Positions 27,939-35,685 of a stretch of 39,480 nt of DNA are shown here, piece by piece. Source of the stretch: Rhodobacter sp. (lineage in GTDB: Bacteria > Pseudomonadota > Alphaproteobacteria > Rhodobacterales > Rhodobacteraceae); contig JAIXXB010000009.1 of the NCBI GenBank assembly GCA_027490955.1, forward strand, positions 1 to 39,480, in the 5' to 3' direction. A model generated the notes under the pieces. It saw only the letters and a list, made by a program, of their open reading frames with translations, had not been told where the DNA came from and ran no database searches. The translations under genes and the position numbers were made by a program. Position 1 is the first letter of the stretch. Each line of letters opens with the position of its first letter.

Positions 27939-28979
27939 TTGAGAAAAACGCAGACCATATCGGTTTCACCGCGCGACAGTATCCAATTGGTGCTGCAAGC
28001 CATCGACAGATCGGCGCTGGGCTTTGCCTTGGTTGTCGATGATGCCAACCGCCTTTTGGGAGCCATCACTGATGGCGATTTGCGCCGCGCTTTGCTGCAA
28101 GGGTCGATTGACGGGAAATTGGCGCAAGATTTGATGAATCCCACGCCCAAAACCATTGATTGGGGCACCTCGCAATCGGATCAACAGCTGTTTCTATCGC
28201 GCAACCGCGTCAGTTTTGCGCCGCTGGTCGATGCAAACGGCGTGGCTATGGGGGTTGCGGTTTCAACCCACCTGCCCGGCAACAACATGGAAGAGGTTTG
28301 CGTTGTGGTCATGGCGGGGGGGCTTGGCTCTCGCCTGGGGGCGTTGACGCAGCAAAAACCCAAACCCTTGATCGAAATCGACGGCGAGCCGATTTTGCAA
28401 AAGATCATCAAAAAGTTTCGTAACGATGGGTTCAATCAGTTTACCATTAGCCTGAACTACAAGGCTGAAATGATCCGCGACTACTTTGGCGATGGCCAAT
28501 CGCTTGGGGTGAATATCGACTATGTTCAAGAGAAGGAACGGCTGGGCACGGGGGGCGCATTATCGCTGATCGATCACAGCCGATTTGACCATTATTTTGT
28601 GACCAATGCCGATATTTTATGTTCGACCAATTACCGCGAGATGTTGGATTTTCACCTAGATCAAAAGTCTTTCGCCACAATGGCAGTGCGGGAATACGAT
28701 GTTCAAATTCCCTTTGGTGTTGTGGAAACCGATGGATTTGAAATTAAATCCCTAAAGGAAAAGCCAAGCTATAAACATTTCATCAATGCGGGTTATTATG
28801 TGCTGGACCGCGCCGCGATAGGTCATGTGCCGCGCGATACGTTTTTCGATATGCCAACGCTGTTTAATCTGCTGCGCGAAAAAGACATTCGCACGCGCAT
28901 TTTCCCTACCAGCGGTGATTGGATCGATATCGGGCGGCCCGAAGATTTGGAACGCGCCCGCCAAAAGACGGAAAGTTAG
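27939..28979 (+). CDS. ptmE: CBS-domain sugar-phosphate nucleotidyltransferase, PtmE-like
   Basis: A two-domain protein of 346 residues. A tandem CBS pair comes first (about 1-118, with ITDGDLRRALL at 43-53). A sugar-nucleotidyltransferase domain follows: VVVMAGGLGSRLG (122-134), QKPKPLIEIDGEPI, NADIL, VVETDGFEIKSLKEKPSYKHFINAGYYVL, and SGDWIDIGRPEDLERA at the end. This layout matches PtmE of Campylobacter legionaminic acid loci, a guanylyltransferase making the GDP-GlcNAc precursor. The start is TTG 27939 with AGGGGA ten bases upstream. The CBS pair suggests control by an adenosyl ligand, which is inference. Confidence 0.85.
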   Translation: MRKTQTISVSPRDSIQLVLQAIDRSALGFALVVDDANRLLGAITDGDLRRALLQGSIDGKLAQDLMNPTPKTIDWGTSQSDQQLFLSRNRVSFAPLVDANGVAMGVAVSTHLPGNNMEEVCVVVMAGGLGSRLGALTQQKPKPLIEIDGEPILQKIIKKFRNDGFNQFTISLNYKAEMIRDYFGDGQSLGVNIDYVQEKERLGTGGALSLIDHSRFDHYFVTNADILCSTNYREMLDFHLDQKSFATMAVREYDVQIPFGVVETDGFEIKSLKEKPSYKHFINAGYYVLDRAAIGHVPRDTFFDMPTLFNLLREKDIRTRIFPTSGDWIDIGRPEDLERARQKTES

Positions 28980-28986
28980 GAATAAC

Positions 28987-30006
28987 ATGACCCTTCGATT
29001 TGCTGTGATCGGGCTGGGACGTATGGGCTTTCGCACCATTCAAGCTGGGCGCGATGCTGGGCTGGAATTGGCCGCAGTTTTGGATAGCGCGCCGATGCCT
29101 TGGGGCCTAGAACAAGACCCTGCTTTGGCCCCATTGGTGGTGCGGGATTTTGACCGCTTGGTCGCCGCCGCGCCCAATATTGTGGCCGTATCGACGACGG
29201 CAGACAGCCATGCCGCGCTGTTTCGTCTGATCGCCAAGGCGGGCGTGAAGAAAGTGCTGATGGAAAAGCCTGTGGCCTGCAGCGTGGCGGATGGGCTGGA
29301 CATGCAGCGCATTGCCGCCGATCAGAACATGCAGGTTTTGGTGAACCACAATCATCGCTGCTGGTCTGTTCTGCAAACCATTCGCGCCTTTGGCCGCGAT
29401 TCGCGCTTTGGATCGCTGCGCTCTTTCATCATCACCCAAGGCGCGGGCGGGCTCGGCAACCTTGGCACGCATTATTTCGATTTGGCCAATTGGATGTTTG
29501 ATGCGACACCCATCAGCGTTTCTGCCATCGGCACCCAGCCCGAGGCAGCGAACCCAAGGGGCGCACAGTTCCAAGACATTGGCGGCGCGGTGCTGGCCGA
29601 ATATCCGGGCCAACGCCGCCTGATGCTGGAAATTGGCGATGATGTAGGTGTGATCGGTGGGTACGAGTTTCGCTTTGAACGCGGCCGGGTGGTGATGCCG
29701 CACACGTCCCAGCCGCCACAGGTGTATGTACGCACCGTTGAGGCGCAAAACGCGCCGAAACATTTCTATGGATCTGCTTTGCAGGAAATTCCTTGGCAAG
29801 GTTTTGTCGCGGGCGATGTGGTGAAACATACCAAAGAGGTTTTTCAAGATTTGGTGGCGGGCAGGCAAGACTGCGGCGCCAGCCTTAAGGATGCCACAGA
29901 CGCGCTAGAGGTGATGATCGGCGCGCGTTTGTCTATCGAAACGGGCACAACGGCAACGCTGCCGCTGACGGCAGCGCAGCGCAGCAAGGCCTATTTGCTG
30001 GCGTAA
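28987..30006 (+). CDS. Gfo/Idh/MocA-type oxidoreductase of the nonulosonate operon
   Basis: A 339-residue NAD(P)-dependent oxidoreductase. It has a Rossmann motif FAVIGLGRMGFRTIQAG, KVLMEKPVACS with the conserved EKP, VNHNHRCW, and GGLGNLGTHYFDLANWM with a catalytic-type His. It starts eight bases after the PtmE-like stop, with AGGA in the overlap, and is the last gene of the plus-strand legionaminic group. Proteins of this family recur next to PtmE-type genes. The reaction is not known to me; a precursor or a late modification of the nonulosonate are both possible. It converges with an unrelated minus-strand gene 14 bases away. Confidence 0.8.
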   Translation: MTLRFAVIGLGRMGFRTIQAGRDAGLELAAVLDSAPMPWGLEQDPALAPLVVRDFDRLVAAAPNIVAVSTTADSHAALFRLIAKAGVKKVLMEKPVACSVADGLDMQRIAADQNMQVLVNHNHRCWSVLQTIRAFGRDSRFGSLRSFIITQGAGGLGNLGTHYFDLANWMFDATPISVSAIGTQPEAANPRGAQFQDIGGAVLAEYPGQRRLMLEIGDDVGVIGGYEFRFERGRVVMPHTSQPPQVYVRTVEAQNAPKHFYGSALQEIPWQGFVAGDVVKHTKEVFQDLVAGRQDCGASLKDATDALEVMIGARLSIETGTTATLPLTAAQRSKAYLLA

Positions 30007-30020
30007 GGAACCTGGTTCAA

Positions 30021-31835
30021 CTATCGATTTTCTCGTCTAATTTCGCACCATTGATCGATAGGATCAGGGAATGTTACTGCGGCTGAGTTCTCAACAGGTT
30101 GATGCAAAAACTTGCGTAAATCTTCAAAATCTTCGCAAATCAAAATTCGATCCGACGCATCGGCCAGATTCAAGCCCAGCTCGTTTGGTACTGGCAGGCA
30201 GACAGCGGTTCTGCCAACCAAGGCGGTTTGCAAAGCCACATTCGAAAAGCCCGTTACGACGATGAACGAGCGATGAACAAAGCTTGCCAAAGTTCCCGTG
30301 TCTATCGGGCCATAGCTGCCAAAAAGTGCCTCCACATCCCGCAAAGATTGCGAAGGGTGCGGGCGAATAACGACTTCAAATCCTTCCTCGATAATCAATT
30401 TGCAAGCCGCCAAAAATATGTCTTGATTGACGGGCTGCAAGGCAAGCCCGATTAACCTACTTTGTCCAACGGGCTGGGGGCTTTTGGAAATTTCCCGAAA
30501 ATCGGCAAGGAAACCAGCAATTCCAAATGATGGCCCTGGAACGATTTTTGCCGAAAAACACTTTGCCGCGACTTTGGACGCGATCACGTTTTGGGTCGCG
30601 CCGTCTGAACAAACAAACAAATCGATATCCTGCACAATATAGCGGGGATGGGCACTCCAAAAGAAGGGTTGATATTCAATGAGCTGCACGCCCCGCCGTT
30701 TCAGTGCGAATAGGATAGGCAAGTGAAAGACGGACCGGCTTGGGACAAAGATTGCTGCACTTAACTGGTCAAATTCTTTTCCGTTAACTATGGAATCGTA
30801 AAATTCAGATACCGCCTCCAAATAGGTGTTCATGATGCTTAAAGATTGAGATAGGATGATGCCAAACCAAACCTCGCCATTGATTCCAAACCGAGCGGCC
30901 AAGATTGGGTCAGATTTATTTAGGCTGGCATGACAATCCTGCGTTTCAACATCTTCGCGCAGGCTTAGTTGCAAGACTCTCCAAGGTTTATCTGGCTCTG
31001 GCAGATTAATCAGCACTTTCGAGACGCGCTTTTTTTTATTATGCATGCCACCGTCTAGATCAACGACGTCAGGGCTAGGCATTACCACACAAACATTCAA
31101 TCCCATTTGCAACTCTGCCTTAACCACCGCCTCTACCGAAGCAACGTAGGCTGGCCGAAACGTCGTTCCAAAAATTAAAGTTTCTGGAATGCGCTCTTGA
31201 AGGATGTCGAGAACAACCGTCTCTCGCCGCCTTCCAATACGGTCGCCTTTGGCGGAAATAAATTTAACTGTGTCCGGCCATATAGTGGTTCCACTTAGTC
31301 CTTGACTGGCTATGCCATTTTGATTTTCAAGAATTGATGACCGATTGCCGTAATCGATCCAATCGCTTCCTAATGGAATCCTTGAGGCGTCGATAATAAG
31401 TAATATGCGGTGGATGCGCGAATATAGGTGATCCCAAAGCCGAAGCTTTATTCCTTCTGAGATGTCTGCAACAGCATAACGGTCGAATTTGTATTCGGAC
31501 TTCTCTAGCACCGAAGAGATAACAATGTCGGTGACGTGATCTGCCACTTCGCGCGCGGCTGCGGTTACTTCATCGTCTCGTTGATTATAAAAATCGGGAG
31601 TATTTTTTACATGTACTATTTCAATCAAACCCAATTTTTCAGCAAGATTCAACGTTCTCGTGATAATTTCACGCGGACGCTTGTTTACAAATACTAGAAT
31701 CCGTCGTTCCGCGCGCCGATGGGCCGCAAAGGCAATCAACCCTAAAATCGACATGCGTTTCTTGGAAGTGGACATCCAAACCAATGGTGGCGTACGTCTA
31801 AAAAAATCATTCAAGCCAAAGACTTCCTTAATCAC
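30021..31835 (-). CDS. Putative surface-carbohydrate glycosyltransferase, AT-rich gene
   Basis: A protein of 604 residues without a family I can name. It starts at GTG 31835, overlapping the acetyltransferase stop as GTGA; a longer open frame upstream only shadows that gene. Features include LVFVNKRPREIITRTLNLAEK near the N-terminus, DLFVCSDGATQNVIASKVAAKCF, an HP motif in VVIRPHPSQSLRDVEALFG, and VVTGFSNVALQTALVGRTAVCLPVP near the C-terminus. The HP plus TGFS pair parallels the protein at 20.9 kb, and both flank nonulosonate genes. This suggests a GT-B-type transferase or polysialyltransferase-like enzyme. The gene is visibly richer in A and T than its neighbours, which points to later acquisition. 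Confidence 0.6.
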   Translation of the reverse strand: MIKEVFGLNDFFRRTPPLVWMSTSKKRMSILGLIAFAAHRRAERRILVFVNKRPREIITRTLNLAEKLGLIEIVHVKNTPDFYNQRDDEVTAAAREVADHVTDIVISSVLEKSEYKFDRYAVADISEGIKLRLWDHLYSRIHRILLIIDASRIPLGSDWIDYGNRSSILENQNGIASQGLSGTTIWPDTVKFISAKGDRIGRRRETVVLDILQERIPETLIFGTTFRPAYVASVEAVVKAELQMGLNVCVVMPSPDVVDLDGGMHNKKKRVSKVLINLPEPDKPWRVLQLSLREDVETQDCHASLNKSDPILAARFGINGEVWFGIILSQSLSIMNTYLEAVSEFYDSIVNGKEFDQLSAAIFVPSRSVFHLPILFALKRRGVQLIEYQPFFWSAHPRYIVQDIDLFVCSDGATQNVIASKVAAKCFSAKIVPGPSFGIAGFLADFREISKSPQPVGQSRLIGLALQPVNQDIFLAACKLIIEEGFEVVIRPHPSQSLRDVEALFGSYGPIDTGTLASFVHRSFIVVTGFSNVALQTALVGRTAVCLPVPNELGLNLADASDRILICEDFEDLRKFLHQPVENSAAVTFPDPIDQWCEIRRENR

Positions 31836-32464
31836 GGCATCACCTGACGTGCTTTTGCCGGAACGCCATATACAGTTTGGTTGCCCGCAACATCGCCAAC
31901 CACCACTGCGCCCGCACCGATAGTGGTGGTCGCGCCAATTGTGATCCCATTCCTGACACTGGCCCCGATACCCAGAAAAACACCCTCGCCCAGAACAACG
32001 TCGGCGGCCATATGGGCTGCGGGAGCGATGTGGCAGAACGCGCCGATAGTGCAGTCGTGATCGACGCCTGCATGGGTATTCACGATCACGCCTTTGCCCA
32101 AAGTTGCGCCATAATTCACAACGGCGCCCGCCCCGACCAGGCATCCAGCACCAATGGTTGCATAGCGCGACACCACGGCGCTGGGATGGATCAGCGTGGC
32201 GATATCAAGGCCCAAAGACTCGATCCGTGACTGAAGGCGGCTGCGGGTCAAGTTATCGCCAAGCCCCACGAAAAACTGTGTGTTCTGGGCAAGGGTCTGC
32301 AATGTCTTGTCGCTGTCATCGCCAATCACGGGCCAATGGCCGCTGGTTGGGCGGGTCTGCCAAGCTGTATCCAAAAAGGCGATTTCTGCCCAGCCGCACA
32401 TCTCGGCAATTTCAGCCGCGACGCGCCCGTGCCCGCCTGCCCCAAGAATGATCAGCCTAGCCAT
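31832..32464 (-). CDS. PglD/NeuD/LegH-type sugar acyltransferase
   Basis: A 210-residue acyltransferase with the two-part PglD layout. An N-terminal Rossmann-like UDP-sugar-binding domain (LIILGAGGHGRVAAEIAE, residues 4-21) is followed by a left-handed beta-helix from about residue 95. The active-site pair is expected in NTHAGVDHDCTIG, with His136. It should acetylate the C4 amine made by LegC and/or the PglE-like enzyme. I start at ATG 32464 with a GAGG box upstream. A 58-residue in-frame extension to 32638 has no family resemblance. It is coupled to the downstream gene by GTGA. It is the only candidate for the LegH step in the window. Confidence 0.87.
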   Translation of the reverse strand: MARLIILGAGGHGRVAAEIAEMCGWAEIAFLDTAWQTRPTSGHWPVIGDDSDKTLQTLAQNTQFFVGLGDNLTRSRLQSRIESLGLDIATLIHPSAVVSRYATIGAGCLVGAGAVVNYGATLGKGVIVNTHAGVDHDCTIGAFCHIAPAAHMAADVVLGEGVFLGIGASVRNGITIGATTTIGAGAVVVGDVAGNQTVYGVPAKARQVMP

Positions 32465-32882
32465 GTTTGCCTCGCACGGCTGGACGGTGATCTTTTGGGG
32501 TTTGGTTAAGATTCTTGACCATGCAGAACCATGGCGCAAAGGCGGGCTTGGATCAAGTAGCCCTGCGCGGCAAGGTCGGCAAATAAGGCGTCGATTGGGC
32601 GCTGCGGGCGTTCTGGCGCGGCGCAAAGGCGCAAGCATAGAATACCGCCCAAATCAGTCTGAAAAGCGAAAAGTTAATTTGCACCCAAGATTAAACAAAT
32701 TGGCTATTTTGGGGATGGTTTGGACGTTTTGTTTAGCTGCCGCGCCAAGTCTAACAAGCTAAGATCGAGCTTTGCGATAAACGGAATCTCCCTGAATAAT
32801 AGGCTGAACTGGACAACCAGCAACGACACCATCTTTAGCCTAGCGGGCAAAGATATTTTGGCGGCTTGGAAGGGTAATCTCC
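32465..32882. other. Intergenic region upstream of the acetyltransferase
   Basis: About 418 bases between the acetyltransferase start and the first IS remnant. They should hold the promoter for the two minus-strand genes. The part from about 32650 to 32830 is AT-rich. I see no RNA gene or repeat. One possible short frame on the minus strand is listed separately. Confidence 0.4.
32506..32652 (-). CDS. Possible 48-residue open frame or gene remnant
   Basis: A minus-strand frame from TTG 32652 to TAA 32506 reads through GC-rich, coding-like codons. It contains CAAPERPQRPIDALFADLAAQGYLIQARLCA, which looks like the C-terminal end of a real protein. There is a stop a few codons upstream of the TTG and no good ribosome site. 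A decayed 3' end of a lost gene is therefore more likely than a functional small protein. It ends 41 bases before the acetyltransferase start. Confidence 0.2.
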   Translation of the reverse strand: MGGILCLRLCAAPERPQRPIDALFADLAAQGYLIQARLCAMVLHGQES

Positions 32883-33759
32883 CCCCTTTTTACGGGGTGC
32901 TTCGTAGAATTCACGCGGCCATTTTCAGTTTCATGGCGGGCGTAATCCCCCCGATGCCCATGTTGGGGCGGTCGTTGTTGTAAGTCCAGAGCCATTTCGT
33001 AGCCTGCTCCTGTGCTTCCTCTATGCTTTCGATGATGTATTTGTCCAGCCATTCATGCCGAACCGTCCGATTGTAGCGATCGACATAACCGTTCTGCTGC
33101 GGTTGGCCGGGCTGGATGTGCTGAATCGTTACCCCATGTTTCTCAGCCCATTTTCGCAGCGTTTCGCTGACATATTCGGGGCCATTGTCGACCCTGATCA
33201 AGTTTGGTTTTCCGCGCCATTCTGTGATGCGGTCGAGTCTGCGAGTGACCCGCTCGGCTGTCAGCGAAAAGTCCACGTCGATCCCCAACCCTTCGCGGTG
33301 GAAGTCATCCAACACGTTCAGCAGCCAAAATGCGCGACCATCACCCAGACGATCTGCCATAAAATCCATCGACCAAGTGATGCTTGGGGCATCTGGCACA
33401 GCCAGAACGTCAGGTTTCTCCCGTTTCAGTCGCGTTCGCGGCTTGACCCGCAAGTTCAGTTCCAGTCCGCATAAAATGCGGTAAACCCGTTTATGGTTCT
33501 AGGGATGGCCCTTCACGTTGCGCAGATGCAGCACCACAGACCAAATCCCCAAGTTTGGCGCGCATCCGTCAGCAAGTCGTTTGGCATACTCAGATCGGCA
33601 TACATCCGCTTCAGCCTGCGGTTCTCGTCTTTCATGGCCTTCATCTGGCCGACCATGGACGCATCCATGCCGCCATATTTCGCCCGCCATTTATAGAAGG
33701 ACGCATCACTCATCCCGTGCTCACGGCACAACTCAGCCACAGGAACTCCGCCTTAGGAT
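32883..33759 (-). mobile_element. IS3-family remnant, IS407-like
   Basis: A truncated insertion sequence. On the minus strand it runs from a cut-off orfA at 33759 to a terminal region near 32883 that contains ACCCCGTAAAAAGGGGGG-like sequence after the orfB stop. Its 5' end is missing where the next IS3 element begins (33760). Both reading frames are damaged, so it cannot move by itself. The left limit is approximate. Confidence 0.7.
32911..33740 (-). pseudogene. Degenerate IS407-like transposase (orfA-orfB remnant)
   Basis: The minus strand reads an orfA piece (VAELCREHGMSDASFYKWRAKYGGMD and on to ADLSM, 33740 to about 33590). It then jumps to mid-orfB (ARQTWGFGLW), so about 60 codons are deleted. 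A frameshift and an in-frame TAG follow, where a Trp would be expected before NHKRVYRI. From 33453 to 32911 the rest of orfB is open: [56 protein letters not shown]. The third acidic residue of the DDE site, normally Glu before RYNRT, is Asp here. This is a dead transposase with several independent lesions. Confidence 0.85.
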
Positions 33760-33787
33760 TGGTCTTGTCGCGATTTGGTGCCGCTCC
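33760..33787. repeat. Left terminal inverted repeat of the IS3-family element
   Basis: It begins TGGTCTTGTCGCG and ends GTGCCGCTCC. It pairs with the reverse complement of 36554-36581 except at three central positions. It ends 35 bases before the orfA start codon. Confidence 0.88.
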
Positions 33788-33822
33788 TTTGATAGCGTAA
33801 TGTGCAGCAAAGGAGATGAACC

Positions 33823-34098
33823 ATGGGCACAGCCAGGACGGAAGAATTTCGCAAGGATGCGGTGCGGATCGCGCTGACCAGCGGGCTTTCACGCAAACAG
33901 ATCGCTGATGATCTTGGTGTCGGGATGTCGACGCTGAACAAATGGATCACGGCGCACCGGGACACGGATGTGGTCTCGTCTGAGGATCGTGAACTAGCCC
34001 TTGAGAACGAACGGCTTCGGCGCGAAAACCGGATATTGCGCGAGGAGCGTGACATCCTAAAAAACTGTTCCGGGCTGCAGCCCGCCTGTGCGCGGTAG
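33823..34098 (+). pseudogene. IS3 orfA interrupted at its 3' end
   Basis: The helix-turn-helix protein of the IS3 element, with a good ribosome site (AAAGGAG) before ATG 33823. Residues 1-80 are normal: EEFRKDAVRIALTSGLSRKQIADDLGVGMSTLNKWI (helix-turn-helix), then a leucine-zipper-like ALENERLRRENRILREERDILK. After Lys80 the frame runs into the IS110-family element and ends with ten foreign residues. The missing tail (KATQFFASQKP then TGA) is found at 35654-35689, on the other side of the insertion. The frame is still open, so a chimeric OrfA could be made, but the normal OrfAB fusion cannot. Confidence 0.85.
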
Positions 34099-34290
34099 TA
34101 ACAGCCTGTGCTATGCTGCACCCGAAGGGCAGTTGCCGATCGCTTATTGGAGGGTCAGACCCCGTTAAAAAACGTGGCACATGGGTTGATGCGCACTTGA
34201 GAGTGGTGACACCGCTATTGCGGTGATCCCGATTAGGAAGATGACGAACTTGCATGGCCCACGCCCTTCTTCCCAAACGGAGGAGATGCC
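34065..34290 (+). ncRNA. Candidate bridge RNA region in the IS110 left end
   Basis: The long noncoding left end upstream of the transposase is where IS110-group elements encode their bridge RNA. It contains a clean six-base stem, CACCGC (34210-34215) with GCGGTG (34220-34225) around TATT. It also contains TAAAAAA (34166-34172), identical to the seven bases left of the insertion point (34058-34064). Directly after it is GTGGC (34174-34178), the reverse complement of GCCAC on the right flank (35657-35661). These could be target guides, but the two words are short and adjacent, unlike the separated guides known in IS621. The RNA is inferred from family and position; its ends are unknown. Confidence 0.45.
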
Positions 34291-35652
34291 ATGACGAACC
34301 CCACGACCGGCGGCCACCCGGATCTAAAGATGGTCAATCCAAATGCAGCGGCGATCGACATTGGGTCGACCATGCATATGGCCGCGGTTCATCCTGATGC
34401 CTGCGACATACCCGTGCGCGCCTTTGGAACATTTACGCAGGATCTTCATGCGTTGGCGGCTTGGTTCAAATCCTGTGGTGTCACCAGCGTTGCGATGGAA
34501 TCGACCGGTGTTTACTGGATTCCTGCCTTTGAGATACTTGAGGCCCACGGCCTTCATGTGATTCTCGTGAATGCGCGTTACGCCAAGAACGTGCCGGGCC
34601 GCAAAACAGATGTCAGTGACGCTGGATGGCTGCGTCAGCTGCACTCCTATGGCCTGCTGCGCGGCAGTTTCCGGCCCGAGGCCGAGATTGCCACTTTGCG
34701 CGCCTATATGCGCCAGCGCGAACGGCTGACAGAATATGCCGCCGCGCATATTCAGCACATGCAGAAGGCGCTCATGGAGATGAACCTGCAGCTGCATCAC
34801 GTCGTGTCCGACATCACCGGTGCAACCGGCATGCGGATCATCCGTGCCATTGTCGGCGGCGAGCGTGATCCGGAGGCTCTGGCAGCGTTCCGCGATGTCC
34901 GATGCAAATCCTCTATTGAGGCCATCAAAGCGGCGTTAGTCGGCAATGACCGTGAGGAACACGTTTTTGCCCTGACACAGTCTTTGGAACTTTACGATTT
35001 CTACCATGTGCAGATTGAAGCTTGCGATCGCAGGCTGGAGGCGGCGGTTGGCGCACTTACAGCCCGGGCAAACGGTGATTTGGCCCCACTGCCCAAGGCG
35101 CGGATCAAGGGCAAGCAGCACAATGCTCCGTCGTTTGATGTGCGCGCTGCGCTTTACGGCGTGTTGGGCACAGACCTGACACGTATCCAGGGCCTTGGGC
35201 CATCGCTGGCGTTGAAGCTGGTAGCCGAATGCGGCACGGATTTGCGAGCATGGAAGACCGCCAAACACTTTACGTCGTGGCTCTGTCTGGCCCCAGGCAA
35301 CAAGATATCGGGAGGCAAACTTCTGTCTTCGCGGACACGCCGGTCCTCAAGCCGTGCTGCGGCGTTGCTAAGGCTGGCCGCGACCACCATTGGCCGGAGC
35401 GATACGGCTTTGGGTGCATTCTATCGACGGCTATCATCGCGCATCGGCAAGCAGAAGGCCGTCACGGCGACGGCGCGCAAGATCGCTGTGCAGTTCTACA
35501 ATGCCGTGCGGCATGGCATGACCTATCAAGATCAGGGCGCAGCAGCTTACGACGAGCGGCACCGGCAACGCGCGCTCTCAAACCTCCAGCGCCGCGCAAG
35601 AACCCTTGGGTTTGAATTGGCACCTATCCCACAGGCAGCGGCTGTTTCTTAG
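34291..35652 (+). CDS. IS110-family transposase (bridge-RNA-type recombinase)
   Basis: A complete 453-residue transposase starting at ATG 34291 after a strong GGAGGAG. The N-terminal RuvC-like DEDD domain has Asp23 (AIDIGST), Glu70 (AMESTGVYW), Asp107 and Asp110 (KTDVSDAGWLRQLHSYGLL). The C-terminal Tnp domain has GLGPSLALKLVAECG and FTSWLCLAPGNKISGGKLLSSRTR, where Ser340 is the candidate nucleophile. All expected catalytic residues are present, so the element may still be active. The stop codon lies about three bases from the right end. Confidence 0.93.
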   Translation: MTNPTTGGHPDLKMVNPNAAAIDIGSTMHMAAVHPDACDIPVRAFGTFTQDLHALAAWFKSCGVTSVAMESTGVYWIPAFEILEAHGLHVILVNARYAKNVPGRKTDVSDAGWLRQLHSYGLLRGSFRPEAEIATLRAYMRQRERLTEYAAAHIQHMQKALMEMNLQLHHVVSDITGATGMRIIRAIVGGERDPEALAAFRDVRCKSSIEAIKAALVGNDREEHVFALTQSLELYDFYHVQIEACDRRLEAAVGALTARANGDLAPLPKARIKGKQHNAPSFDVRAALYGVLGTDLTRIQGLGPSLALKLVAECGTDLRAWKTAKHFTSWLCLAPGNKISGGKLLSSRTRRSSSRAAALLRLAATTIGRSDTALGAFYRRLSSRIGKQKAVTATARKIAVQFYNAVRHGMTYQDQGAAAYDERHRQRALSNLQRRARTLGFELAPIPQAAAVS

Positions 35653-35685
35653 GAAGGCCACCCAGTTCTTCGCGAGCCAAAAGCC

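Larger units (their letters stand above)
34065..35655 (+). mobile_element. IS110-family element inserted in IS3 orfA
   Basis: The boundaries come from rejoining orfA. The left flank ends CTAAAAAA at 34064, and the right flank resumes at GGCCACCCAG at 35656. Joined, these restore codons for LKKATQFF. Two A residues could belong to either side and the edges are certain only to about four bases. No inverted repeats or target duplication are seen, as expected for the IS110 group. The layout is a 226-base noncoding left end, the transposase, and a right end of only about three bases after the stop. Confidence 0.8.

Noticed and set aside
31836-32144. N-terminal extension of the 604-residue protein by 103 codons
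   Set aside because: It lies inside the acetyltransferase gene in another frame and is a run of Arg, Gly and Cys codons typical of a shadow frame; the GTG at 31835 overlaps the upstream stop.
32465-32638. 58-residue N-terminal extension of the PglD-like acetyltransferase
   Set aside because: Composition is unlike the family; ATG 32464 has a ribosome site and gives the standard Rossmann start.
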